Position numbers and translations under genes: made by a program. From Mogibacterium sp. (GTDB taxonomy: Bacteria; Bacillota; Clostridia; Peptostreptococcales; Anaerovoracaceae), in contig JAFRGD010000017.1 in NCBI GenBank assembly GCA_017433975.1, forward strand, positions 62,001 to 126,000: DNA of 64,000 nt, read 5' to 3'. The notes below the pieces were generated by a model. The model searched no databases. It had not been told where the DNA came from and saw only the letters and a program-made list of their open reading frames with translations. Below, piece after piece: positions 56,080-64,000 of the stretch. Within the stretch, counting starts at the first letter, position 1, and each line of letters starts with the position of its first letter.

Positions 56080-56108
56080 ATAATATAGCAGGACCTTTTG
56101 ATTGTCAA
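56080..56108 (-). promoter_or_regulatory. Promoter of the second M20 gene
   Basis: On the minus strand TTGACA (56108-56103), a 17-base spacer and TATTAT (56085-56080). Confidence 0.8.
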
Positions 56109-56169
56109 CGAATCGTATGATAAACTGTAGTCAGTGAAAGATATTGAACCGTAGAAAAGGAGAGTTTCA

Positions 56170-56826
56170 ATGGCAGACTATATCATCCGGACGGCGGCGG
56201 AGGGCGACCTCCCGGCGATGGGCGAGCTCCGCTCGTACAACAGCAGGACGACCCTGAATGACAAGTACATCGACTACCGGTATCTGGAGTTTCTGACCCC
56301 TTCGGAGTGCACGCAGCAGATGATCAACTACTTCGCGCACCCGGAGAACATCCTCATCGTCGCGGCGGCGCACGAGGAAGCCCCGGCGGCTGCGCCTGTG
56401 GCGGAGGTAGCGGCAGACGACGCGGCGGCGGTGGACGGCTCCGCGGATGTCGAACCGGTCATCACCTGCGGCGGGTGCGGCTCGGGCATCGGTCCGGACA
56501 ACCCGGACTCCTCGGAGCTCCTCGGCTACGCGGCCGGACGGCCGTCCCCGGACATCCTCGGGGCCTTCTGGCTCGAGTTCCTCGACGTCAACGAGGACAC
56601 GAGGGGCGAGGGAATCGGCAAGCGTCTGATTGCGGAGATGGGTCGGCGCGTGCGTGCGCAGGGCTACCCGCAGATGGTCATCGACGTCCTCGCGGGCAAC
56701 GACAAGGCGGAGTACATCTACCGGCACCTCGGGGCGGAGGTCCTGAACGACGATTACATGCAGGACCAGCAGGGCTTCCTGGTCAAGTCCAAGCTGCTGA
56801 TCTGGCGTGATTTAAGTATCTTTTAA
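56170..56826 (+). CDS. GNAT family N-acetyltransferase with an Ala/Asp-rich insert
   Basis: A 218-residue GNAT. The N-terminal strand (YIIRTAAEGDLPAMGELRSY) and C-terminal half (FLDVNEDTRGEGIGKRLIAEM, acetyl-CoA loop R-x-x-G-I-G; VIDVLAGNDKAEYIYRHLGA) are normal. In between (about residues 70-118) lies an insert rich in Ala, Asp and Pro that ends in TCGGCGSGIG. The insert falls at a surface loop between beta strands. Substrate unknown. GAAAAGGAGAG precedes the ATG. It is divergent from the M20 gene. Confidence 0.8.
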   Translation: MADYIIRTAAEGDLPAMGELRSYNSRTTLNDKYIDYRYLEFLTPSECTQQMINYFAHPENILIVAAAHEEAPAAAPVAEVAADDAAAVDGSADVEPVITCGGCGSGIGPDNPDSSELLGYAAGRPSPDILGAFWLEFLDVNEDTRGEGIGKRLIAEMGRRVRAQGYPQMVIDVLAGNDKAEYIYRHLGAEVLNDDYMQDQQGFLVKSKLLIWRDLSIF

Positions 56827-56872
56827 AGTTTTAAGCATCTTATTTTAGGCTATTTTAGCAGGAGGGAAAAAG

Positions 56873-57994
56873 ATGAGCAACACAATGAAAAAACTGGGCT
56901 TCGGGCTGATGCGGCTGCCGAGGCTTGCAGCGCCGGAAGAAGGAAAGAACCCGATTGACATCGAGCAGGTCAAGCAGATGGTCGACGTTTTCATGGACGC
57001 GGGCTTCACGTATTTTGATACGGCCTGGGCGTACGACTGGTCGGAGGACGCGATCCGCCAGGCGCTGGTTGAGCGGTATCCGCGTGAGAGCTACCAGCTC
57101 GCGACCAAGTGCGCGGCCTGGATCGAGTGCAAGACGCGGGAGGACGCCATCGCGCAGTTTGAGTCGTCACTCGAGCTTACGCAGGCGGGGTACTTCGACA
57201 ATTATCTTCTGCACAACCTCGGGACGCCGCGGACCGACGCGTTCGATAAATTCGATCTGTGGAATTATTTCGCGGAGCAAAAGGAAAGGGGGTTGATCAA
57301 GCACCTCGGCTTCTCGTTCCACAGCACGCCGGAGGAACTCGACAAGATTCTGACCGACCATCCGGAGATGGAGTTCGTGCAGATTCAGCTGAACTACGCG
57401 GACTGGGAGTCCGGCAGCATCCAGGCGGGGGCGAACTACGAAGTCTGCCGGCGCCACGGCAAGCCGGTCATCGTCATGGAGCCGGTCAAGGGCGGACTCC
57501 TCGCGACGCCGCCGCAGCCGGTTGCGGATGTATTCAAGGCGGCCAAACCAGACGCTTCGCTGGCGTCGTGGGCGATTAAATTCGCGGCGGACCTGCCGGG
57601 CGTGATGGTCGTGCTCTCCGGCATGAGTTCGCTCGAACAGATGAAAGACAACGTCGCCGAGATGAAGGACTTCACCGGGCTGACGGACGAGGAGCGGGCG
57701 GTCGTTGAGAAGGCGCGCGAGACGCTTGCCGGCATTCCGGTCGTTCCGTGCACGACCTGCAATTACTGCGCGAAGGTCTGCCCGCAGAACATCGCGATTT
57801 CCGGGTCGTTTAACTCGCTCAACATGCTGACGCTATACGGTAACAAAGAAGCTGCGAAGCGCAACCTCGGCTTCGCGCTCCGCGGGAAGGCGCCGGCGAG
57901 CGAGTGCATCGAGTGCGGCGCATGCGAGGACGCCTGTCCGCAGCACATCGCGATCCGGGACGAGTTGAAGCGGGTCGCCGAGACGTTTGAATAG
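56873..57994 (+). CDS. Aldo/keto reductase with C-terminal 2x[4Fe-4S] ferredoxin domain
   Basis: A 373-residue protein. The TIM-barrel AKR part (about 1-285) has FGLMRLP, FDTAWAYDWSEDAI, the His of LLHNLGTP, LGFSFHSTPEELDKIL and PGVMVVLSGMSSLEQM. The C-terminal part carries two clusters: CTTCNYCAKVCPQ and CIECGACEDACPQ. Such enzymes are widespread in anaerobes and probably couple ferredoxin to reduction of small carbonyls. GGAGGGAAAAAG is the ribosome site. A palindromic repeat A overlaps the two bases beyond the stop. Confidence 0.92.
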   Translation: MSNTMKKLGFGLMRLPRLAAPEEGKNPIDIEQVKQMVDVFMDAGFTYFDTAWAYDWSEDAIRQALVERYPRESYQLATKCAAWIECKTREDAIAQFESSLELTQAGYFDNYLLHNLGTPRTDAFDKFDLWNYFAEQKERGLIKHLGFSFHSTPEELDKILTDHPEMEFVQIQLNYADWESGSIQAGANYEVCRRHGKPVIVMEPVKGGLLATPPQPVADVFKAAKPDASLASWAIKFAADLPGVMVVLSGMSSLEQMKDNVAEMKDFTGLTDEERAVVEKARETLAGIPVVPCTTCNYCAKVCPQNIAISGSFNSLNMLTLYGNKEAAKRNLGFALRGKAPASECIECGACEDACPQHIAIRDELKRVAETFE

Positions 57995-57995
57995 A

Positions 57996-58026
57996 GATGA
58001 AATTGGGGACGGTTCCGGTTTTCATC
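57996..58026 (+). repeat. 31-nt palindromic repeat A, copy 4
   Basis: GATGAAATT, GGGGACGGTTCCG, GGTTTTCATC. The TT/GG step would give two G-U pairs in RNA. It begins two bases past the aldo/keto reductase stop. Confidence 0.85.
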
Positions 58027-58070
58027 TTTTACTGAAACTGACTCAGAGGTATTTACACTTTTTTAAAATC

Positions 58071-58208
58071 AAATAAACAGCGCCCTGGAAAGCGTACGGC
58101 TCTCGTCTCGTTCCGGCGACGCAGCGGTTCTAAGCTCTCGCTTCGCTCACGCTCGCGAATCGCTAAGAACCGGCTGCCGGAAAGCCGCTTTCCAGGGCGC
58201 TGTTATTT
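58071..58208 (-). repeat. Structured repeat B, copy 3
   Basis: In reverse orientation to copies 1 and 2. Outer arms CAGCGCCCTGGAAAGCG (58078-58094) and its perfect complement (58186-58202) extend into AAATAA/TTATTT. On the minus strand the core reads GGCTTTCCGGCAGCCGGT, TCTTAGCGATTCGCGAG, GAGCTTAGAACCG, TGCGTCGCCGGAACGAG and GAGCCGTAC. It lies between repeat A copies 4 and 5 and between convergent genes. Confidence 0.88.
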
Positions 58209-58245
58209 GTTTAATTCAGTGTACACATCCTTACCTTTTGAGAAA

Positions 58246-58276
58246 GATGAAAAACGGAACCATCCCCATTTTCATC
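58246..58276 (-). repeat. 31-nt palindromic repeat A, copy 5
   Basis: Reverse orientation. Arms GATGAAAA and TTTTCATC flank CGGAACCATCCCC, with one centre change (C to T) relative to the others. Confidence 0.85.
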
Positions 58277-58278
58277 AA

Positions 58279-58307
58279 AAAGGGGCGGCAATGAGCCGCC
58301 CTTTTTT
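58279..58307. terminator. Bidirectional terminator after feoB
   Basis: GGGCGGC and GCCGCCC pair around AATGA with AAAAAGG before and TTTTTT after, so it can end the minus-strand feoB transcript and plus-strand transcripts. Confidence 0.9.
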
Positions 58308-58308
58308 A

Positions 58309-60762
58309 TTACAAGATCATGATGTTGTAGACGATCAGCGCGGCGAGCCAGGCGATCACGCACTGCCAGAGCACCATCAGGAACGCCCAGCGCCGGCCGA
58401 GTTCCCGCCGGACCGCGGCGACCGCCGCGACGCACGGGGTGTAGAGCAGGCTGAAGACCAGCATGGCCGCTGCCTGCGCCGGTGCGAGGACCGCCGCGAC
58501 GCCCTGGCTTCCGCCGAAGAGCATCTCCATGGTGGAGACGACGCTTTCCTTGGCCATGAAGCCGGAGATCAGTGAGGTGCAGATGCGCCAGTCGCCGAGG
58601 CCGACCGGCCGGAAGACCGGTACGAGCACGCCGGCGAGCATGGCCATGATGCTGTCGGCCTGGTCGACGCGGTTCAGGTGGAGGTCGAAGCTCTGCAGGA
58701 TCCAGACCACGATGGTCGCAATCAGGATAACGGAAAAGGCGCGCTGCAGGAAGTCCTTGGCCTTGTCCCAGAGGAGCCGGAGCACGTTCCTGGCGCCCGG
58801 CATCCGGTAGTTCGGGAGCTCCATGACGAACGGGACCGCTTCACCGCGGAAGAGGGTCTTTTTCATCAGGAGGGCGACGAGGATCGCCGTCACGATGCCG
58901 AGGACGTAGAGCCCGGTCATGATGAGCCATTTCCCCTTTGCGAAGAACGCGTTGACGAAGAACGCGTAAATCGGAATCTTGGCCGTGCAGCTCATGAACG
59001 GGGTGAGGAGGATCGTCATCCGCCGGTCGCGCTCGCTCGGGAGGGTCCGCGTCGACATGACGGCCGGCACGGTGCAGCCGAAGCCGATCAGCATCGGGAC
59101 GATGCTCCGCCCGGAGAGTCCGATCTTCCGAAGCAGTTTATCCATGACGAACGCCACGCGGGCGATGTAACCGCTGTCTTCCATGATCGACAGGAAGAAG
59201 AACAGTGTCACGATAATCGGGACGAAGCTGAGGACGCTGCCGACGCCGGCAAAGATGCCGTCGATGAGGAGGCCGTGGATGGTCTCGTTGACGCCGGCGT
59301 TGGTGAGGGCGGTGTCTGTCAGTACTGTGAGCGCGTCGACGCCCTGCTCGAGGAGGCCCTGGAGCCACGCGCCGATGACGCTGAACGTCAGGAAGAACAC
59401 CACGCCCATAATCAGGATGAAGACCGGGATGGCGGTGTATTTGCCGGTAAGGACGGCGTCGATCTTGCGGCTGCGGACGTGCTCCTTCATCTCGGCCGGC
59501 TTGGTGACGGTCGCCTGGCAGACGCGGTCGATGAATCGGAACCGCATGTCCGCGATCGCCGCACTCCGGTCGAGGCCGCTTTCTTTTTCCATCTGGACGA
59601 TGATGTGCTCGAGGAGGTCCATCTCGTTGTCGTCAAGGCCGAGCTGCTCCGCAATGAGCGTGTCGCCTTCGATGAGCTTGGCCGCGGCAAACCGCGCCGG
59701 GATGCCGGTGCGCTCCGCGTGGTCCTGAATGAGGTGGATGACCGCATGGATAGACCGGTGGACGGCGCCGTTCAAGTCGCGCTCGTCGCAGAGGTCCTGG
59801 TAAAGCGGCTTCTCCTGGTAGTGCGCGATGTGAATCGCGTGCTCGACGAGTTCGTCGACGCCCTGGTTCTTTGCCGCCGAGATTGGTACGACCGGTACGC
59901 CGAGCAGCTGCTCCATCGTGTTCACGTCGATGGAACCGCCGTTGCCCGAGATCTCGTCCATCATGTTCAGCGCGATGACCATCGGCATGCCCGTCTCGAG
60001 CAGCTGAACGGTGAGGTAAAGGTTGCGCTCGATGTTGGTCGCGTCGACGATGTTGATGATCGCCTTCGGATGTTCTTTGAGGACGAAGTCGCGCGAAATC
60101 AGCTCTTCACTGCTGTACGGCGACATCGAATAGATGCCCGGGAGGTCCGTAACGAGGGTGTCCGGGTGGCCTTTGATCTGGCCGTCCTTGCGGTCGACCG
60201 TGACGCCCGGAAAGTTCCCGACGTGCTGGTTGGAGCCGGTCAGCTGGTTGAACAGCGTGGTCTTGCCGGAGTTCTGGTTGCCGACGAGGGCGTAGGTCAG
60301 AAGCGTGCCGTCCGGCAGCGGGTTCTCATCCTCTTTGGAGTGGAACTTGCCGCCTTCGCCGAGGCCCGGGTGGTGCACCGCCTGAGGACGGGCAGGCTTG
60401 TCAACCGGGGTGGGGTCACCTGTACCGGAGAGGCCGGAATGCTCCGCGTAAAGACTGCAGGAGGTGCAGTCCTTTCCGCAGACGAGCGTGCTCTGCGCGC
60501 AGGAGGCGTCGTCCAGCAGTTCGATTTCTATTTTTTCCGCATCGGCGAGGCGCAGCGTCAGCTCGTAGCCGTGGATCCGGATCTCCATCGGGTCGCCCAT
60601 CGGTGCGAACTGCACCATCGTGAGCGCGGCGCCCGGAATCACGCCCATGTCGAGCAGGTGCTGGCGCAGGGCGCCCTCCCCGCCGACGGCTTTGATGACG
60701 GCCCGCTGGCCTGCCTTGAGTTCTCTGAGATTCATGTGTTCGTCTTGCGGCGCGTTCCGCAC
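58309..60762 (-). CDS. feoB: Ferrous iron transporter FeoB with fused N-terminal FeoA domain
   Basis: An 817-residue fusion. Residues about 1-85 are an SH3-like FeoA domain (LRELKAGQRAVIKAVGGEGA; HLLDMGVIPGAALTMVQFAP). A Cys-containing linker (CGKDCTSCSLY) follows. The G domain (from about 150) has G1 VGNQNSGKTTLFNQLTG, G2 NFPGVTVD, G3 DLPGIYSM and G4 ALNMMDE. About 10 membrane segments then carry the Gate motifs (GFGCTVPAVMSTRTL; MAKESVVSTMEMLFG). It imports Fe2+. Start is GTG 60762 (GGAAAGGA upstream); ATG 60735 is possible. Anaerobes rely on this route for iron. Confidence 0.95.
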   Translation of the reverse strand: MRNAPQDEHMNLRELKAGQRAVIKAVGGEGALRQHLLDMGVIPGAALTMVQFAPMGDPMEIRIHGYELTLRLADAEKIEIELLDDASCAQSTLVCGKDCTSCSLYAEHSGLSGTGDPTPVDKPARPQAVHHPGLGEGGKFHSKEDENPLPDGTLLTYALVGNQNSGKTTLFNQLTGSNQHVGNFPGVTVDRKDGQIKGHPDTLVTDLPGIYSMSPYSSEELISRDFVLKEHPKAIINIVDATNIERNLYLTVQLLETGMPMVIALNMMDEISGNGGSIDVNTMEQLLGVPVVPISAAKNQGVDELVEHAIHIAHYQEKPLYQDLCDERDLNGAVHRSIHAVIHLIQDHAERTGIPARFAAAKLIEGDTLIAEQLGLDDNEMDLLEHIIVQMEKESGLDRSAAIADMRFRFIDRVCQATVTKPAEMKEHVRSRKIDAVLTGKYTAIPVFILIMGVVFFLTFSVIGAWLQGLLEQGVDALTVLTDTALTNAGVNETIHGLLIDGIFAGVGSVLSFVPIIVTLFFFLSIMEDSGYIARVAFVMDKLLRKIGLSGRSIVPMLIGFGCTVPAVMSTRTLPSERDRRMTILLTPFMSCTAKIPIYAFFVNAFFAKGKWLIMTGLYVLGIVTAILVALLMKKTLFRGEAVPFVMELPNYRMPGARNVLRLLWDKAKDFLQRAFSVILIATIVVWILQSFDLHLNRVDQADSIMAMLAGVLVPVFRPVGLGDWRICTSLISGFMAKESVVSTMEMLFGGSQGVAAVLAPAQAAAMLVFSLLYTPCVAAVAAVRRELGRRWAFLMVLWQCVIAWLAALIVYNIMIL

Positions 60763-60782
60763 CGCATTCCTTTCCGTGAGTG

Positions 60783-60831
60783 ATTATACAACTCTAACAA
60801 AAATTGTATGGCTCTAACTGATGCTTGTCAA
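60783..60831 (-). promoter_or_regulatory. feoAB promoter with direct repeats
   Basis: On the minus strand TTGACA (60831-60826), a 17-base spacer and TACAAT (60808-60803). GTTAGAG occurs twice 20 bases apart on either side of the -10, and might be a regulator site such as an iron-sensing repressor. Confidence 0.7.
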
Positions 60832-60839
60832 TAGACAGC

Positions 60840-61330
60840 AGAGAATCATTTTGCGGAGGAGGAGGCGAATTGATGGAACGGAGAACACTGGGCAGGAGCT
60901 CAGCGATAAATGGATAAATACATTTTTACTGACCTTTACGAGAAAAAGCCGGAAGGGTCAGTAACCGCGTTCCTGATTTATCTTCTCTTCGCGGGTAGAA
61001 CTTTTCTTCCAAGGCGAAAAGATGGCTTTGATCAAAAGCGGTAGGCCGAAATGTCACAACAAAAGCTCAAGGCAAAAGCGAATCCAGGTAAAAAGGGCAT
61101 GACCTGATATGTCGATTACTTATTATTGACGGTTCATGTATGAATAGTAAGTAAAAATGAACTATTATCGAAGAATGAGATGGCAAAGCCCCTTTTGTTA
61201 AGTATTACTTAATATATAAATAAAATATTATAGTTTTACTTTCTTTAGAATCGATTCTATAATCTAGTCAAGAAGAGAAGAGAGGGCGCCGAACAAGAAC
61301 GAGCGTCCGGCGCTGTAGATACAAAGGAGG
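60840..61330 (+). other. Mostly non-coding gap upstream of the small ORF
   Basis: Contents: a 14-codon reading frame (60873-60917, MERRTLGRSSAING) with a strong GGAGGAGGAG site that resembles the start of aldo/keto reductases and then stops; a hairpin TTACTTATTATT with a matching GAATAGTAAGTAA (about 61115-61158); and the promoter below. Nothing else is recognised. Confidence 0.4.
61235..61263 (+). promoter_or_regulatory. Promoter of the 28-residue ORF with overlapping palindrome
   Basis: TTTACT (61235-61240), a 17-base spacer and TATAAT (61258-61263). The perfect 14-bp palindrome TAGAATCGATTCTA (61246-61259) fills the spacer and touches the -10, so it is a likely operator. Confidence 0.6.
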
Positions 61331-61337
61331 TAACATC

Positions 61338-61424
61338 ATGGCAGCAATATTCGCACTGGGAATCGCAGAACTTATTTACGTAGCAACGACAATCGTCATT
61401 GAGGATGCGATCGAAGACAAGTAA
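61338..61424 (+). CDS. Tiny 28-residue hydrophobic protein, unknown
   Basis: The reading frame MAAIFALGIAELIYVATTIV continues with IEDAIEDK and stops. It has a near-perfect ribosome site (AAAGGAGGTAACATC), its own promoter with an operator-like palindrome, and a terminator 40 bases later, so it looks like a true single-gene unit. The first 20 residues form one membrane helix and the end is acidic. It is too short for a family call; small membrane regulators and type I toxin-like peptides look similar. Confidence 0.6.
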   Translation: MAAIFALGIAELIYVATTIVIEDAIEDK

Positions 61425-61466
61425 GAGGAGCAAAGCCGGAAGGCTGCGTGCAATTCGTCAACAAAG

Positions 61467-61486
61467 GCGCCCTACGGGGCGCTTTT
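61467..61486 (+). terminator. Terminator after the 28-residue ORF
   Basis: GCGCCC pairs with GGGCGC around TACG and is followed by TTTTC. Confidence 0.8.
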
Positions 61487-61598
61487 CTCGTGCGTAGAAT
61501 TATTAATTGTGCGGAGGCGTACCACAAAATGCGGCGCCCGCGTTGAAGTACCGGGTGCAGATAGTGTATAATTAATTGTTACAAAGGAGGGAAAAGCC

Positions 61599-61733
61599 GT
61601 GGCAAAAAAGGAACAAAAGAATCAGACGGGGAGCGACAGTTCGCACAGCCTCGGCATCCGGATCGGAGCGTTGATCCTGGCAGGCCTGCTGATTTTTGGC
61701 ACGCTGCTCGTGACAGCGATTTACATGTGGTAA
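61599..61733 (+). CDS. Small 44-residue single-pass membrane protein before purC
   Basis: GTG 61599 is preceded by AAAGGAGGGAAAAGCC. The protein has a charged, polar N-terminus (AKKEQKNQTGSDSSHSLG) and one membrane segment (IGALILAGLLIFGTLLVTAIY), with its N-terminus probably inside. TATAAT at 61567-61572 gives a -10. Its stop is only 12 bases before purC, so it leads the purine operon. It resembles the many short DUF4044-type membrane peptides of Clostridia, but I cannot assign it. Confidence 0.65.
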   Translation: MAKKEQKNQTGSDSSHSLGIRIGALILAGLLIFGTLLVTAIYMW

Positions 61734-61745
61734 AGGAGGAGCAAA

Positions 61746-62621
61746 ATGAAAGAGTTTAAGCCTTTTAAGTCGGGAAAGGTGCGGGAAATCTACGATAACG
61801 GGGACAGCCTGATCATGGTCGCGACGGACCGGATCTCGGCGTTTGACCACATCCTCAAGAATAAAATCGTCGGAAAGGGCAAGATCCTGACGCAGATATC
61901 GAAGTTCTGGTTCGACCTGACCGCTGACATCGCACCAAACCACATGATTTCCACGGACGTCGCCGACATGCCGGAATTCTTCCAAAAGGAAGAGTTCGAA
62001 GGGCGGACGATGATGTGTCGTAAACTGGAGATGATCCCGCTCGAGTGCATCGTCCGCGGCTACATCACGGGCAGCGGCTGGGCGAGCTACCAGAAGACCG
62101 GCGAGGTCTGCGGCATCAAACTGCCGGAGGGGCTGCAGGAGTCTGAACAGCTGCCGGAGCCGATTTACACGCCGAGCACCAAGGCGGAGCTCGGGGAGCA
62201 CGACGAGAACATCTCGTACGAGCGGAGCATCGAGGTCATGGAAAAGGCCTTCCCGGGAAAGGGCGAGTGTTACGCCCGGCAGGCGCGCGACATGACGCTC
62301 GCGATTTACAAGAAATGCGCAGACTACGCGCGGGAGCGTGGCATCATCATCGCGGACACCAAGTTCGAGTTCGGCCTGAACGAGGCCGGCGAGCTGGTGC
62401 TCGCGGACGAGGTCCTGACGCCGGACAGCTCGCGGTTCTGGCCGCTCGAGGGTTACGAGGTCGGCAAGTCCCAGCCGTCGTATGACAAGCAGTTCGTCCG
62501 CGATTGGCTCAAGGCCAACCCGGACAGCGATTACCTGCTGCCGGACGACGTCATCGACAAGACGATCGCGAAATATAAAGAAGCTTATGAGCTCCTGACA
62601 GGCAAGGAAATCAAACTGTAG
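61746..62621 (+). CDS. purC: Phosphoribosylaminoimidazole-succinocarboxamide synthase (SAICAR synthetase)
   Basis: A 291-residue enzyme that joins CAIR and aspartate with ATP in purine synthesis. Marks: KSGKVREIYDNGDSLIMVAT with DRISAFDHIL next, PLECIVRGYITGSGWASYQ, GELVLADEVLTPDSSRFWP and the C-terminal YKEAYELLTGK. The length is that of the long bacterial/yeast-type group rather than the 237-residue E. coli form. GGAGGAGC is the ribosome site. It is followed by purE and purM. Confidence 0.96.
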   Translation: MKEFKPFKSGKVREIYDNGDSLIMVATDRISAFDHILKNKIVGKGKILTQISKFWFDLTADIAPNHMISTDVADMPEFFQKEEFEGRTMMCRKLEMIPLECIVRGYITGSGWASYQKTGEVCGIKLPEGLQESEQLPEPIYTPSTKAELGEHDENISYERSIEVMEKAFPGKGECYARQARDMTLAIYKKCADYARERGIIIADTKFEFGLNEAGELVLADEVLTPDSSRFWPLEGYEVGKSQPSYDKQFVRDWLKANPDSDYLLPDDVIDKTIAKYKEAYELLTGKEIKL

Positions 62622-62652
62622 GCTGGAGCCTTTACGAGGAAAGGACCATATC

Positions 62653-63147
62653 ATGAAAAAAGTTGCAGTGATCATGGGCAGCGACAGCGACCTGCCTCTC
62701 GTAGAGACGTGCATCGTTGAGCTGAAGAAATCCGGGGTGCCGACGGAGGTGCACGTGTACTCGGCGCACAGGACGCCGGAGGAGGCGATCGGCTTCGCCA
62801 AAGGGGCCGAGGCCGCCGGCTTCGGCGTGCTCATCGCCGCAGCCGGCAAGGCAGCCCACCTCGGCGGTGTGCTCGCCGCCAACACCGTGCTGCCGGTGAT
62901 CGGGATCCCGATCAAGGCCTCGGCCCTCGAAGGCATCGACGCGCTGCTTTCGACCGTCCAGATGCCGCCGGGCATTCCGGTCGCGACGGTCGCGATCGAC
63001 GGCGCCAAGAATGCGGCCATCCTCGCGGTCGAGATGCTCGCCATCGCGGACGCGGACCTCGCGGCGCGGCTCAAGGACGAGCGCGCCAAGGCGACGGCGG
63101 ACGTCCTCGCCAAGGACGCCAAGGTCGCGGCGCAGTTCAACGACTGA
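62653..63147 (+). CDS. purE: N5-carboxyaminoimidazole ribonucleotide mutase
   Basis: A 164-residue class I Pur[14 protein letters not shown] binds the ribose phosphate, the conserved [13 protein letters not shown] carries the catalytic His, and [18 protein letters not shown] with VIGIPIK completes the active site. It moves the carboxyl group of N5-CAIR to C4. It has an AGGAAAGGA ribosome site and lies 31 bases after purC. Confidence 0.97.
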   Translation: MKKVAVIMGSDSDLPLVETCIVELKKSGVPTEVHVYSAHRTPEEAIGFAKGAEAAGFGVLIAAAGKAAHLGGVLAANTVLPVIGIPIKASALEGIDALLSTVQMPPGIPVATVAIDGAKNAAILAVEMLAIADADLAARLKDERAKATADVLAKDAKVAAQFND

Positions 63148-63179
63148 CTTCACTGTTCATAGATAGACAAGGAGACCAC

Positions 63180-64000
63180 ATGAAGAGCCACAGCGAAAGC
63201 TACAAACAGGCGGGCGTCGACATCGTCAGCGGGTACCGCGCGGTCGAGCTGATGAAGGAACACGTCGCCAAGACCATGGTGTTCGGCAACACCGCGCCGG
63301 TCGGCGGCTTCGGCGGACTGTTCCAGCCGGACCTCACCGGCATGCAGGAGCCGGTCCTCGTCAGCGGCACGGACGGCGTCGGCACCAAACTCAAGCTCGC
63401 GTTTCTGCTGGACAAACACGACACCATCGGCATCGACTGCGTCGCGATGTGCGTGAACGACATCCTCTGCGTCGGGGCCAAGCCGCTCTTTTTCCTGGAC
63501 TACATCGCCTGCGGGCGGAACTTCCCGGAAAAGATTGCGGAGATCGTCAAGGGCGTCGCGGACGGTTGCGTGCAGTCGGAGTGCTGCCTGATCGGCGGCG
63601 AAACGGCCGAGCACCCGGGCCTGATGCCGGAGGACGAGTACGATCTCGCGGGCTTCGCGGTCGGCATCGTTGATAAGAGCAAGGTCATCGACATTAACAA
63701 GGTTGCGGCCGGCGATGTGATCATCGGCATCGCGTCCTCGGGCGTGCACTCCAACGGCTTTTCGCTCGTGCGCAAGGTCTTCGACGTTGAGCGCGCAGAC
63801 CTCTCGGAACGGCCGGCGGAGCTCGGCGGCCGGACGCTCGGCGAGACGCTCCTCGAGCCGACCCGCATCTACGTCAAGGCGATGAAGGCGCTCTTCGCGG
63901 AGATGACGCCGCACGCGGTCATGCACATCACGGGCGGCGGGTTCTACGAGAACATCCCGCGCGCATTGCCGGACGGCCTGTCCGCGAGGATCGACAAGGA
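63180..64000 (+). CDS. purM: Phosphoribosylformylglycinamidine cyclo-ligase (AIR synthetase), 3' end cut by window
   Basis: The first 273 residues of PurM, which closes the imidazole ring to make AIR using ATP. Marks: [96 protein letters not shown] and [29 protein letters not shown] precedes ATG 63180. It continues beyond the window. Confidence 0.97.
   Translation, partial: MKSHSESYKQAGVDIVSGYRAVELMKEHVAKTMVFGNTAPVGGFGGLFQPDLTGMQEPVLVSGTDGVGTKLKLAFLLDKHDTIGIDCVAMCVNDILCVGAKPLFFLDYIACGRNFPEKIAEIVKGVADGCVQSECCLIGGETAEHPGLMPEDEYDLAGFAVGIVDKSKVIDINKVAAGDVIIGIASSGVHSNGFSLVRKVFDVERADLSERPAELGGRTLGETLLEPTRIYVKAMKALFAEMTPHAVMHITGGGFYENIPRALPDGLSARIDK

Noticed and set aside
58678..60783. Plus-strand reading frame of 701 codons opposite feoB
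   Set aside because: Asp/Arg/Val-rich shadow of the FeoB gene with no motifs.

Overview
The window is a GC-rich chromosomal segment from an anaerobic low-GC-phylum relative (Firmicutes, class Clostridia). The placement is inferred from gene content: a double-cubane-cluster reductase with its ATP-dependent activator, a PrdA-like piece of D-proline reductase, a FeoA-FeoB iron transporter, a pyrophosphate-type phosphofructokinase, ferredoxin-tailed aldo/keto reductase, an arginine/ornithine fermentation set, and a sortase pilus. An Anaerovoracaceae (Family XIII)-like or related peptolytic gut/oral anaerobe fits, but no marker here fixes the genus.

Layout. 1-2629: flavin-binding protein (5' cut), acetyltransferase, a frameshifted YbaK-type deacylase, and ApbE. 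2703-8081: a signalling block of membrane Ser/Thr kinase, PP2C phosphatase, lipoprotein and a lipase-like protein. 8378-17267: a complete sortase-assembled pilus locus with three large pilin-like proteins, a small pilin, class B sortase and a signal-peptidase homologue that has lost both catalytic residues, arranged like the streptococcal FCT pilus islands. 17405-21198: VUT-type transporter, SDR, amidohydrolase, acetyltransferase and a hicAB toxin-antitoxin pair with a clear operator/promoter. 21396-26091: M20 amidohydrolase, tRNA-Arg, CvpA and the double-cubane reductase/DUF3343/activator cluster, followed by a convergent second reductase. 27495-31568: PrdA-like fragment, a PgeF-zincin fusion, a LysR gene broken by one stop codon, and a divergent COG1915-type ornithine cyclodeaminase with a LysR-type operator. 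31720-36082: VWA/MoxR ATPase/leucine-rich-repeat operon. 36442-38424: ornithine carbamoyltransferase and carbamate kinase. 38544-42595: GlnK/GlnL-like two-component system and an AGCS symporter. 42684-45611: alanine racemase, pyrB, pyrI. 46164-51504: nuclease-like protein, galactokinase, CPBP protease, pentapeptide protein, hydrolase, lipoprotein. 51645-56023 (minus): glutathione peroxidase, rpsI, rplM, phosphofructokinase, second M20 amidohydrolase. 56170-60762: acetyltransferase, aldo/keto reductase, FeoAB. 61338-64000: two very small proteins and purC-purE-purM (cut).

How the parts fit. Ornithine carbamoyltransferase with carbamate kinase yields ATP from citrulline; the COG1915 enzyme would turn ornithine into proline, and the PrdA-like piece points to proline as an electron acceptor. 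The two-component system next to the AGCS symporter looks like glutamine/alanine sensing.

Beyond genes, two dispersed repeat families stand out. One is a 31-nt imperfect palindrome in five copies. The other is a 140-155 nt element in three copies whose core is conserved but whose outer arms differ completely while staying self-complementary, including a C-G / G-C / T-A covarying pair in the core. I could not match it to a known family. The pilus locus and this structured element are the strongest candidates for something not yet described.
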